The translations under genes were made by a program, and so were the position numbers. The notes under the pieces are model-generated. The model saw only the letters and a program-made list of their open reading frames with translations, had not been told where the DNA came from and ran no database searches. Positions 36,937 through 44,793 of a stretch of 49,995 bases of DNA are shown piece by piece (position 1 is the stretch's first letter; every line of letters starts with the position of its first letter). The DNA comes from Fischerella muscicola PCC 7414 (GTDB lineage Bacteria > Cyanobacteriota > Cyanobacteriia > Cyanobacteriales > Nostocaceae), in assembly GCF_000317205.1 (NCBI RefSeq), contig NZ_AJLK01000153.1, forward strand, positions 1-49,995, written 5' to 3'.

Positions 36937-37128
36937 GTAAAGAAATAAGAATCGCATGTAGCGGTACATTCTTGTTAGGGTTCTCATGAGAATAAACCTT
37001 GTGCAAAAGTTTATTTCCTAAAAATTCAACTGCATATAAAAACATATGTACACAGATTTGCATTTACGTTTGTATCTGTACATCTGGTAAGCACAATCAT
37101 TTAAAATCTAATTTTCCCAAAAATTCTA
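36937..37128. other. Convergent intergenic region
   Basis: Between the glycan locus and the lasso operon. It holds a perfect 12-nt palindrome TTCTCATGAGAA (36981-36992) and an imperfect stem around AAGAATCGCATGTA ... TACATTCTT (36946-36972). Neither has a proper T-run, so transcription may read through or stop by Rho-independent means not visible here. Confidence 0.35.
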
Positions 37129-38259
37129 TTATTCATCTAGTAAAACATTTTTATCTCTCATTAACCAACGCAGAAATAATTCAAAATACAGAAGTTTGTT
37201 CTGCAAGCCTTCTCTCACCCTAATTTGGTAAAAAGTATTTTGCATAAATCTATGAGAATCAGTATTTCTAGTTAATAGTTGCTGACATATACTTGAAGAG
37301 AGGGAAACAACTTCTGGGTCAGCTTCTATGGCTTGTAAAACCTCATTTGGTAGAGTAATGCCTATAATGTTATAAGTTAAGAAAAGACCAATAAAAACCA
37401 TTCGCCTACAATCAAACTCGCTAGCTTGTTGAATTAACATTTGCCAATTAATTTCTGGATTCCGTCCGATTAATTCTGCAATATCAGCCAACCAACTCAG
37501 TTTTTCCCAACGATGTCGAGATGCGTGTGTACTCAGTAATAGTAACCAATTTTCTGGTGAGAAACTATAGATTTCCATGCCACCAAAGCTAGATGATAGA
37601 AGATGTTTCCAAATATACTTGACTTCTATTGAAGATGTGTATCGGGGTGTAATTCGCCAATGAACCTCCAGCATTATTCGCTTGCTATCATGAATAAAGT
37701 TATAAGTATGCTTACTTTTGTCTTTTAGGTAAGCGGCTTCTTCTGTTTTTGTTAATTCAATTTTTGGTCTATATCCTTGAGAAATTAGTAAATCTTTAAA
37801 TTTTAAAACATCTTGTGGTTGTACTAATATATCTAAATCGCAGAACTGGCGCAGTGCGATATTTCCATATAATAAGTTTGCTAAAACAGGACCTTTATAA
37901 GGAACAGCCAAAATTCCATTTTCTTGCAATAGGCGTAGGAGTTGTACAAGTTCCCCGGTCAATTGTAAACTGCGTTGAGCATTTGTGTAGAAAAGCTTGC
38001 GAAGTTGCTCGAGAACATCTTGAGGAACAGTATCTGATGCGATCGCATTTATATTAGTATACAAAAGTGGTATCAAACCATGTTTCCATGCACTACTGGT
38101 GATCTCTTGCCAGTCTAAATCTGTTCGTTGAACCAAACTTTTTATTTGTTCGGTTTTGGCAGCATCTATTTTAGTAGAAGCACAACAAAGAAGTAGCTGC
38201 ATTTCAGGACGAACATTGACATTTAAAATCTTGGTATTTAACTTTGCTAGAGTTTGCAT
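37129..38259 (-). CDS. Nucleotidyltransferase-like tailoring protein of the lasso operon
   Basis: 376 aa. The block YKGPVLANLLYG ... LRQFCDLDILV (about 121-146) matches the NTP_transf_5 family (uncharacterised nucleotidyltransferases), with D141 and D143 as the metal-binding pair; a later ML-EVHWRI strand gives a further acidic residue. Such proteins accompany HPr-kinase-like proteins in the K-type lasso clusters of firmicutes (paeninodin type), where they are thought to act on the phosphorylated peptide. It begins 46 nt after the ABC transporter on the same strand and is the last gene of the operon. Its substrate here is unknown. Confidence 0.82.
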   Translation of the reverse strand: MQTLAKLNTKILNVNVRPEMQLLLCCASTKIDAAKTEQIKSLVQRTDLDWQEITSSAWKHGLIPLLYTNINAIASDTVPQDVLEQLRKLFYTNAQRSLQLTGELVQLLRLLQENGILAVPYKGPVLANLLYGNIALRQFCDLDILVQPQDVLKFKDLLISQGYRPKIELTKTEEAAYLKDKSKHTYNFIHDSKRIMLEVHWRITPRYTSSIEVKYIWKHLLSSSFGGMEIYSFSPENWLLLLSTHASRHRWEKLSWLADIAELIGRNPEINWQMLIQQASEFDCRRMVFIGLFLTYNIIGITLPNEVLQAIEADPEVVSLSSSICQQLLTRNTDSHRFMQNTFYQIRVREGLQNKLLYFELFLRWLMRDKNVLLDE

Positions 38260-38305
38260 TTGTTTTCTTCACTTTTTAGAAGTCTATGATTTATCGCCCT
38301 TCTGC

Positions 38306-40168
38306 CTAAGCAATCCCATTTTTAACTTTCTGACTTGGAGTGGACTCCATTTGTGCTTTCCAAGACTCAGCATAAAGTCCACCCAAAGCTAATAATTCGC
38401 CATGATTTCCTGACTCTACAATCCGACCAGCACGCATTACGTGAATTATGTCTGCTTGCATAGCAAGAGTGAAACGGTGAGTAATCACAACAGCAGTACG
38501 ACCTTCTGCTAGGGTACGGAAACGTTCTAACCAATCGTATTCAGCCCAGGGATCCATAGCACTTGTTGGTTCATCTAAAATAATGATTTGAGCGCGTCTA
38601 AAAAATGCTCGTGCTAGCGCTAAACGCTGCCACTGACCCCCACTTAAATCGGTTCCATCAGGAAACAATTTACCCAGCATCGTGTTGTAACCCAAAGGTA
38701 AGCGCATAATTTTATCGTGAATACCAGATGCTTTAGCTGCCGATTCAATCTCTGCCTGGTTTGATTGTGCTGTGATATCTCCCAAAGCAATATTGTCACC
38801 TGCTGTGGTGTAGTAGGGAATTGGAGATTGGAACAAAACAGTAATTAATCTACGGAATTCTTTGACAGCAAAGTCACGCAAGTCTATGCCATCTAATTCA
38901 ATCCTTCCCGAATCTGGATCATAAAAGCGACACAAAAGCTTAATTAGCGTACTTTTGCCTGCGCCATTGTCACCAACGATCGCTACAACTTTACCAGCTG
39001 GAATCGTCAAGTTAAAATTCTCTAATACAGCTTCTGTAGCACCAGGGTAGCGGAAAGTAACCTGTCGAAATCGAATTTCTTTCTGAGGTTTTATAGGTAC
39101 AGTAACTGGATTTTCTGGGTCTACTATTTTGGGCTGGATTTGTAAAAACTCAAATAAGTTACCAACAAATAAGCTATTACGATAAATTTTTCCAATATTA
39201 CTTAATGATTCTTTAACAATACTTTGCCCCTGATTAAATACCTGAAAAAATAGAGCTAAATCTCCTAATGTTAGAATACCTAATAATACTTGCCGCCCCA
39301 TCCAAGCTAGGGCCCCGCCAGTAATTGTCAGTGCAATGATGGCAGCAACAAAGCGACCTAAAGTTTGCAGTTTTAATAAATGGAATTGTTCTTTCATAAG
39401 TCGCCGGCGCAGAATCTGATAAGAAGACTGGAAATGATTAGCAAAGTCAAATAATCGTACTTCTGCGGCTGTGGAACTGTTTGTTAGCAGATAGTCATAA
39501 TACATCAGCCAGCGACGGTCAGTTGTTGTCCGCTGTGACCATTGATATTGAATTTTGCTGAGATACATTAATACGTAGAACGCAGGAAAAGCACTGATAA
39601 TTAAAATTGTCGGTAGCCAAAGACCATAAGGAATTAAGATTGTTGCCATCGCAAACAATGTGACACTGTTTTGCAGCAAACTACCAATGCTTTCTAATAA
39701 TGCTAGCGATCGCCCACTTGCTCCTTCTCGGGCGCGATTAAGTTTGTCATTATATTCTGAATATTCATAAAAACCATAATCTACTGCCACTGACTGGTTA
39801 TGAATCAAAGCTGTGATATGGTCATTTACTAATTCTGATTGAGCAGTGCGAATCCATTCACCAGAACTATTTAAAAACTCTCCCAACAGCATGATACCCG
39901 CCATCAATGCTACTGGAATCAAAATCTTCTGAACGCTTGCCGCAGAGATACCATGTCCGGCAACTACTACTAAATTATCAACTACCTGACGAGTGAAAGT
40001 AATGGAAATAGCTGGAAGTAATCCTTGCACTAATAACATTACCATCCAAGCTAAAGTCCAGTAGTGAGAGGCCGCCCAGACAAGACTTAGAGTTTTACGT
40101 AAATGACCTAGTATAGTGTTTGCACTACGAAATTTGCTCTTCAAGATATCAATACCCTGTGAATTCAA
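38306..40168 (-). CDS. Lasso-peptide ABC transporter (D protein)
   Basis: 620 aa fused exporter. Six membrane helices (about 36-310) precede a nucleotide-binding domain with Walker A G399-DNGAGKS-406, signature LSGGQWQRLALARA (508-521) and Walker B IIILDEPTSAMD (528-539). There is no N-terminal C39 peptidase domain, so leader removal must come from B2. The likely start is a TTG at 40168 overlapping the TGA of the kinase gene; the next in-frame Met would remove the first membrane helix. In lasso clusters the D protein exports the mature peptide and confers self-protection. Confidence 0.88.
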   Translation of the reverse strand: MNSQGIDILKSKFRSANTILGHLRKTLSLVWAASHYWTLAWMVMLLVQGLLPAISITFTRQVVDNLVVVAGHGISAASVQKILIPVALMAGIMLLGEFLNSSGEWIRTAQSELVNDHITALIHNQSVAVDYGFYEYSEYNDKLNRAREGASGRSLALLESIGSLLQNSVTLFAMATILIPYGLWLPTILIISAFPAFYVLMYLSKIQYQWSQRTTTDRRWLMYYDYLLTNSSTAAEVRLFDFANHFQSSYQILRRRLMKEQFHLLKLQTLGRFVAAIIALTITGGALAWMGRQVLLGILTLGDLALFFQVFNQGQSIVKESLSNIGKIYRNSLFVGNLFEFLQIQPKIVDPENPVTVPIKPQKEIRFRQVTFRYPGATEAVLENFNLTIPAGKVVAIVGDNGAGKSTLIKLLCRFYDPDSGRIELDGIDLRDFAVKEFRRLITVLFQSPIPYYTTAGDNIALGDITAQSNQAEIESAAKASGIHDKIMRLPLGYNTMLGKLFPDGTDLSGGQWQRLALARAFFRRAQIIILDEPTSAMDPWAEYDWLERFRTLAEGRTAVVITHRFTLAMQADIIHVMRAGRIVESGNHGELLALGGLYAESWKAQMESTPSQKVKNGIA

Positions 40169-41103
40169 GATTTGGTAGCTAACGAATAATCAGAGGAAGT
40201 TTTAAGACTATTAGTATTACTACTATCATGTTGTGCTGTCAGCAGGGCAATATCATCCTCAACTAACTTCACTAAATTTGGTAAATCTTCCAAGGAAGGT
40301 TTGCGAGTAAAACGACAGAAACTCACACTTTTAATTAACTCGCTACAAAGACGTAAATGGCTAGCAATGAATTCTTTTTCTGTTAGTAAATTAATAGCAC
40401 GAGTATGACGTACCAATTCTACAAATGCTGCTTGGGGTAACATTTTGGTAATCAAATGTTCACTTCCTTTATCTAAAACGTAAATCCGTTGTAGCGGGAG
40501 CGGAGTTTGCTGAAAACCATGAGCAAATTTGTAGGATAGTTTTGATGCATTTTGGTAAATTGGCGATAAATTTTTGGTCTCGTGTCCTAAAGAAATTAAA
40601 GCTTCTGGAAACACTTTAAATTGAGGATAAGCAGGTAATACCAACACTTGCCCTGCTGTAATTTCGATGGGCATAACATCATCAGTTAAAACATTGTAGC
40701 CTTTTTGATGAAAAGCGGCTGCCAAAGTAGACTTGCCCCATCCAGAACCACCCATAAATGCCACACATTTGTGATTGATGCGAATACAACTAGCATGTAG
40801 AACTAACAAGCCCCTTTGTCGCAGAAGTACACACAACATGGGGCCTAAAAGTACAGTGCGAAGCAAAGCTTCATCCACGTTCGGTAAAGGATTGATAACG
40901 ATTTCCCGTCCGTCTTGAATAAAACACTTACCTACTTCTGGTATTTCTCCAACGAAATTTTTACCGCCATCATGTTGTATTGCAGTTACATCATCTATTT
41001 TGCCAAACCGCACAATTACATCTGGCTCACCTTCAGTTTCAATCAGTTCGGGAAGTGTAAATTCAGAAGCAATGCACAAGTTATAGACTTTGAAAAATTT
41101 CAT
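40165..41103 (-). CDS. HPr-kinase-like peptide kinase (lasso K protein)
   Basis: About 312 aa from the ATG at 41103; a TTG at 41121 is an alternative. HPr kinase/phosphatase-type P-loop G118-GSGWGKST-126 follows LHASCIRINHKCVAF, and LTDDVMPIE gives the acidic pair downstream. It lacks the N-terminal domain of true HPr kinases. Homologues in paeninodin-type lasso clusters phosphorylate a Ser at the precursor C-terminus. The two precursors here end in Lys, so the target must differ (see findings). The stop overlaps the transporter start by 3 nt, and it follows the precursor genes after a 340-nt gap. Confidence 0.85.
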   Translation of the reverse strand: MKFFKVYNLCIASEFTLPELIETEGEPDVIVRFGKIDDVTAIQHDGGKNFVGEIPEVGKCFIQDGREIVINPLPNVDEALLRTVLLGPMLCVLLRQRGLLVLHASCIRINHKCVAFMGGSGWGKSTLAAAFHQKGYNVLTDDVMPIEITAGQVLVLPAYPQFKVFPEALISLGHETKNLSPIYQNASKLSYKFAHGFQQTPLPLQRIYVLDKGSEHLITKMLPQAAFVELVRHTRAINLLTEKEFIASHLRLCSELIKSVSFCRFTRKPSLEDLPNLVKLVEDDIALLTAQHDSSNTNSLKTSSDYSLATKS

Positions 41104-41196
41104 TGGTTTTATCGAATGCAATCATAAAAGAGATTTAATACAAACTTACCAAGCATATGTATCTGAGCAATTACACTCCTAGATAATAAAGATGTA

Positions 41197-41265
41197 GTAG
41201 GTTGAAGTTAACGGTATTCAAACCCAATCAAAAATGGTTGGGTTTTGCAACCTCAACCAACCTAC
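41197..41265. repeat. Small palindromic repeat between precursor A1 and kinase gene
   Basis: GTAGGTTG (41197-41204) and CAACCTAC (41258-41265) enclose a second stem AACCCAA / TTGGGTT (41221-41227 and 41238-41244). This GTAGGTTG ... AACCCAACC palindrome type is widespread in Nostoc-like genomes. It sits between precursor A1 and the kinase gene, where it could attenuate transcription and raise the precursor-to-enzyme mRNA ratio. The rest of this gap (41104-41460) shows no gene. Confidence 0.6.
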
Positions 41266-41460
41266 AAAATTGTGCTTTTTCCTAAAAAGGAAAAAATTTG
41301 CTCTCAGTGAGCTATCTATTAACTGCAACAGCAAAAATTATGTTTTTCTACATTAGTTCAGCTTAATTGCTTAACAAGAAAAACCAAATTTGATGTTATT
41401 TGCGCCTGCATTTGCTCAAATAGTTTTTACTGCTTGATTTCCAAGATTTTGCTGGTAAAA

Positions 41461-41655
41461 CTACTTGACTTTGCAATTTAATCGATTGCCATTGCTAGTG
41501 CAGTTTATATCTCGCGAACCGATATCATCACCGCCAGATATAGAATTGCCATTGAAAAAGAGAAAATCTATCCTGCTGGAACTACCAAGAATTTGTGTAA
41601 TTTCAGCAACATCACCGTAAACGGTTAGTTTAGGAACGCTGTACGCTTTCTTCAT
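41461..41655 (-). CDS. Lasso-type precursor peptide A1
   Basis: 64 aa from the ATG at 41655 (AGGAG 7 nt upstream); an ATG one codon earlier and a longer frame to 41781 are less likely. The leader shows Y5-x2-P8-x-L10-x3-G14-x5-T20, the lasso leader signature bound by B1-type proteins. Predicted core from I22 on: ILGSSSRID with D30 as the possible macrolactam acceptor, then FLFFNG, Asp/Gly-rich sequence, GSRD and a tail with C52 and C61. At about 43 residues this core is roughly double known lasso cores. It lies downstream of precursor A2, same strand, with B1, B2, C upstream and K, D downstream. Alternatively the ring starts at G24, giving seven residues to D30. Confidence 0.85.
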   Translation of the reverse strand: MKKAYSVPKLTVYGDVAEITQILGSSSRIDFLFFNGNSISGGDDIGSRDINCTSNGNRLNCKVK

Positions 41656-41658
41656 CAT

Positions 41659-42004
41659 GTGTCTCCTAATTTGTGAGTGTAGATAGTTTTTGCTACAAGT
41701 AAAAGGTAGTGCCCCAGACTTGGACTTACGGTGTAGCTTAGTGGTCATAGAACTGTCGTATCTATAACCACAACCTGCCAAGAGGTTGGATTTACGGTAT
41801 TGTCGAGAGCGATATGTACCATAATCCCTAAGCTACAACCTGCCAAGAAGTAGAACTTAATATGATCACCTGCTTCTACAAGAAGTAAAACTTAGAGCAT
41901 CACCTGCTTGTAGAAGTAATCAGCTTTTTGTTAGCTGTGCCTGTCTTAATTCAGGCGGTGATAATCAAGATTTGAATGAATCAGTGGCCTAGTTAGCTCA
42001 AACT
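41659..42004. other. Spacer between the two precursor genes with short repeats
   Basis: ACCTGC followed by variants of CAAGAGGTTGGATTTA recurs at 41773, 41838, 41868 and 41902, plus TTGGACTTAC at 41720 and TTGGATTTAC at 41785. The array lies upstream (in minus-strand sense) of precursor A1. I see no third precursor frame here. Confidence 0.5.
41720..41729 (-). promoter_or_regulatory. GTAAGTCCAA box upstream of precursor A1
   Basis: On the minus strand this reads GTAAGTCCAA, 65 nt before the A1 start. A near-identical box (GTAAATCCAA) lies 63 nt before the A2 start, and another at 41785. Role unknown: operator, promoter element or RNA motif. Confidence 0.4.
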
Positions 42005-42202
42005 CTACTTCTGTACAGGATGAATGATCCCGTCTATAGATCCTTGAGCAGGTGTACCACCGTCATCTGTTCCATCTGTATCTGGAATGTTTGAACCGTT
42101 AAAAAACAGAAAATCAGTCAATTGTTTGTTACCAAATGCCTGTGTGATATCTTCGACACTACCGTGTGCAATCAGCATTGGCGTACTATACGTTTTCTTC
42201 AT
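42005..42202 (-). CDS. Lasso-type precursor peptide A2
   Basis: 65 aa with AGGAG 8 nt before the ATG. It has the leader signature Y5-x2-P8-x-L10-x3-G14-x5-T20. Predicted core from A22: AFGNKQLTD, with D30 at exactly the position of D30 in A1, followed by the shared FLFFNG block, a region rich in Asp, Gly and Thr, GSID, and a tail IIHPVQK. No Cys. Core about 44 residues. It is 126 nt downstream of the cyclase gene and 350 nt upstream of A1. The two leaders and the D-FLFFNG block are clearly related, while the tails differ, so these are two distinct products of one machinery. Confidence 0.87.
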   Translation of the reverse strand: MKKTYSTPMLIAHGSVEDITQAFGNKQLTDFLFFNGSNIPDTDGTDDGGTPAQGSIDGIIHPVQK

Positions 42203-42264
42203 CGCTGTAACTCCTTTGATTTTTAGCTAATTTTCTTCAAACTTGTGGTGATACACCCAACTAA

Positions 42265-42309
42265 TTGGATTTACAGTGGCTATAATGTTAAAAGTGCTTG
42301 TAAATCCAA
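42265..42309 (-). promoter_or_regulatory. Inverted repeat upstream of precursor A2
   Basis: TTGGATTTACA (42265-42275) and TGTAAATCCAA (42299-42309) are perfect 11-nt inverted repeats with a 23-nt loop, between the cyclase stop and the A2 start. On the minus strand the loop contains TTATAG, 18 nt after TTGGAT, which could be a promoter for the precursor genes. The arms carry the box shared with the A1 leader region. Confidence 0.5.
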
Positions 42310-42328
42310 GTTTGCTAAGTTTTGAAAA

Positions 42329-44356
42329 TTACGGTGTCAATCCTTTAAAGTCCAGCCATGATGCTAAGATGACTGCCTGCCAAACTGCCATCCAATCATC
42401 GTTGCTAGCTTGGTTTTCTGCGGAAAGTATGCGTTGATAGGCTGTTTGCAAGAAATCTAAGTTAATGTATTTCTCCAGGTTTTTCATTTTTTGGGACATC
42501 ACCTGATCGAGAATTTGGCGATCGCGGTTGAGCAACCCATTGTTAAAGTTTGGTGACAAGTCTGCTTTTCCACCACGCCACTGAATGCTTTCTGGAAGGA
42601 TACCCTCTAAAGCACGACGCATGATCATCCGTCCCCATCCTTGATATAGTTTTTGTTCAGAAGGCAATGCTAAACAGAATTCTACGAGTCGCTTATCCAT
42701 GAAAGGATGACGAACTTCCAAAGAAAACATTGCTGCATATTGATCCATCTGTTCTAGGGTGTAGGCTAGTATTCCTTGAGTTAAACTACGCCAATGCTCC
42801 TGTCTTAAAGTCAGGGGCGCTTCCTGTGGAGGGTCTAACGTTTGTATCCGTTCATCCAGACGAATACGTTTTGCAAAGTTACGATTAACTAAAGGAGTCT
42901 TAGGCAAAGACGAAGCCGGAGATATTTTTTGTCTGTGTTGTCCCCTCCAAAATAGTCGTATTTGTTCCCACAAAGGTTTAATTCCGTGGTAGATAATTAA
43001 CAACTTCCGGGAAACACCAAAATGTTTATGAATCAACTGTACGGCTTTAACGAACTCTATCCATTGCCACTTCTTGACCAAATCCTGGAGATATGGTAAT
43101 CCATGACTTCTAAAAACTACGTATGGTGAAACATTGTGATGTGCCGCAATGGCTTTAGCTTCCTGGATGAGAGTTTTCCACTTACCTTGACGTCCTAATT
43201 CAGTGAGTCTAGCTATCCCGTGGCTAACCGTGGTATCGCCATCAAAGCCATCTAGGGAAATCCGCATTCCCAGTTCTTTGGCAGCGCGATAAATCATCCA
43301 AGGATAGAAATGACTTGGACCCAATAAAGCCTCATCTTCATACTGAAAAATACTATCTAGATTAGACAAAGGGCCAAACTCATCACCATGAATGTAGTGG
43401 GGAATGAATCCTCCCTGTTCTAGTACAGCATTGATAAAAGGGCGCTCATCACATTCAGTAACTTTATCAAAAATACTTGAGATGGTGTGCAATGGAGTTT
43501 GTCCTGCTTCCGCAAGCAGATTCCGTGCTACACAAGTCACAGCAGAAGAATCCAAGCCACCACTCAGTTGGCTGATCATGGGAAAGGCGGTACGCAAGCG
43601 ACACTTTACAGCTTCTGTGAAGATCTGCCGAAATTCTTGAGCATAAGCTTCATTATCAGCTAAATGAATTTCATGCTCAGGGTCAAGTGACCAGTAAGAC
43701 CATAGTTGTATTCCTGATTGACTGACCACCATACTATGAGCCGGAGGAAGTCGCAGAATATTTTTATAGGTGGTGATCTTTTGATCTTCCATCATCAATG
43801 CCAAGTAGTCGCCAATCCTAACTTCATTGAGGCGACGTGGCACGTGTGGTAAACACAGAAGTGCTTTAATTTCTGAAGCAAATATGAATTCTTGATTTGG
43901 TTGATGGTAGTAGTAAAAAGGCTTAACTCCAAAATGGTCTCTAGCACAGAAGAGTGTTTCCTTTTTTCTATCCCAAATGGCAAAGGCAAAATCACCAAGT
44001 AGATGCTCTGAACATAGCTCTCCCCATTTTTGATAAGCAGCTAATATTAGTTGAGTGTCCGTTATTTTTTCGACTGGACAATCATTTATTTGTAATATAG
44101 ATAATAATTCTTCTCGATTATCGATCCGAGCGTCGGATGTAATGACTAAATCACCTGTTTGATTAACTAGAGGTAACTTTTCTAGTAGAGATTCGGGGGT
44201 AGTCCACAGCATTCTATGGCCAAAACCCAGATTTCCATCATGCCAGATATCTGCACCATCAGGGCCACGGTGAGCTAGAGTATTTACCATCTTTTCTAAG
44301 TCTTGCTTGTCTACAGAACGTCCGTCAAGATAGTAAATTCCCATCATCCCACTCAT
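42329..44356 (-). CDS. Lasso cyclase, asparagine-synthetase-like (C protein)
   Basis: 675 aa from the ATG at 44356, which overlaps the B2 stop as ATGA and has AAGGAG 7 nt upstream; a longer frame inside B2 is rejected. The N-terminal glutaminase-like domain (about 1-210) starts MSGMMGIYYLDG: the catalytic Cys of AsnB (MCGI) is replaced by Met, so glutamine hydrolysis is not expected. The synthetase domain has the ATP-pyrophosphatase loop SGGLDSS (265-271). In lasso systems this enzyme adenylates the ring Asp/Glu side chain and closes the macrolactam onto the core N-terminus. Position after B1-B2 and before two precursors supports this over asparagine synthesis. Confidence 0.92.
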   Translation of the reverse strand: MSGMMGIYYLDGRSVDKQDLEKMVNTLAHRGPDGADIWHDGNLGFGHRMLWTTPESLLEKLPLVNQTGDLVITSDARIDNREELLSILQINDCPVEKITDTQLILAAYQKWGELCSEHLLGDFAFAIWDRKKETLFCARDHFGVKPFYYYHQPNQEFIFASEIKALLCLPHVPRRLNEVRIGDYLALMMEDQKITTYKNILRLPPAHSMVVSQSGIQLWSYWSLDPEHEIHLADNEAYAQEFRQIFTEAVKCRLRTAFPMISQLSGGLDSSAVTCVARNLLAEAGQTPLHTISSIFDKVTECDERPFINAVLEQGGFIPHYIHGDEFGPLSNLDSIFQYEDEALLGPSHFYPWMIYRAAKELGMRISLDGFDGDTTVSHGIARLTELGRQGKWKTLIQEAKAIAAHHNVSPYVVFRSHGLPYLQDLVKKWQWIEFVKAVQLIHKHFGVSRKLLIIYHGIKPLWEQIRLFWRGQHRQKISPASSLPKTPLVNRNFAKRIRLDERIQTLDPPQEAPLTLRQEHWRSLTQGILAYTLEQMDQYAAMFSLEVRHPFMDKRLVEFCLALPSEQKLYQGWGRMIMRRALEGILPESIQWRGGKADLSPNFNNGLLNRDRQILDQVMSQKMKNLEKYINLDFLQTAYQRILSAENQASNDDWMAVWQAVILASWLDFKGLTP

Positions 44357-44793
44357 AACTTGACTCCTTCTAGCGTTGGCAGGGGAATGAAGCGAGAAAG
44401 GTCTGTGAGATTCCCAATCACAATCTTTCCCTGATGTTCTATCCAAGCATGAGCCTCTAGGATTCCTTTGTTGTCTTTAGCGACACCGATACGGAGTTGA
44501 CAAGGGTGACAATGCCGATTCATCAGGACTTGCGTAGTCAAGGCACGGGCTAAGCACTTGACACCAGGCATATAACGACTAGCTACCTCTACGGCCCAGA
44601 CAATCTTGTGGATGGATACTTGGTTTGTAGTTTGTGTGCTGACTGGTTGACTGATTTTTGCTAACAGTTTTAAAAGAGTGCGAAACGGCAGTAACCACAA
44701 CCCCAGGCGCATAGCTGCCAGTAAAATCAAGGTCATGATTAATAAGTGGCGATCGCCTGGATTAAAACTCAAAAATTTAAACAGTAGCGTCAT
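44353..44793 (-). CDS. Lasso leader peptidase, transglutaminase-like (B2 protein)
   Basis: 146 aa. Transglutaminase-like cysteine protease with C80 in GVKCLARAL, H115 in EAHAWIE and D131 in LTD: an intact Cys-His-Asp triad. A hydrophobic N-terminal stretch (about 17-38) may attach it to the membrane. B2 proteins cut the leader after the conserved Thr-x pair while B1 holds the leader. It overlaps B1 by 17 nt and the cyclase by 4 nt, so the three enzymes are translationally coupled. Confidence 0.92.
   Translation of the reverse strand: MTLLFKFLSFNPGDRHLLIMTLILLAAMRLGLWLLPFRTLLKLLAKISQPVSTQTTNQVSIHKIVWAVEVASRYMPGVKCLARALTTQVLMNRHCHPCQLRIGVAKDNKGILEAHAWIEHQGKIVIGNLTDLSRFIPLPTLEGVKL

Noticed and set aside
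41659-41781. N-terminal extension of precursor A1
   Set aside because: It would put 42 residues before the lasso leader motif; AGGAG and the A2 parallel support the ATG at 41655.
41659-42004. A possible third precursor peptide in the repeat-bearing gap
   Set aside because: No frame with the YxxPxL leader or an LFFNG-like block is found on the minus strand.
44354-44446. N-terminal extension of the cyclase
   Set aside because: It lies inside B2 in another frame; the ATG at 44356 has a good ribosome site and starts at the conserved domain.
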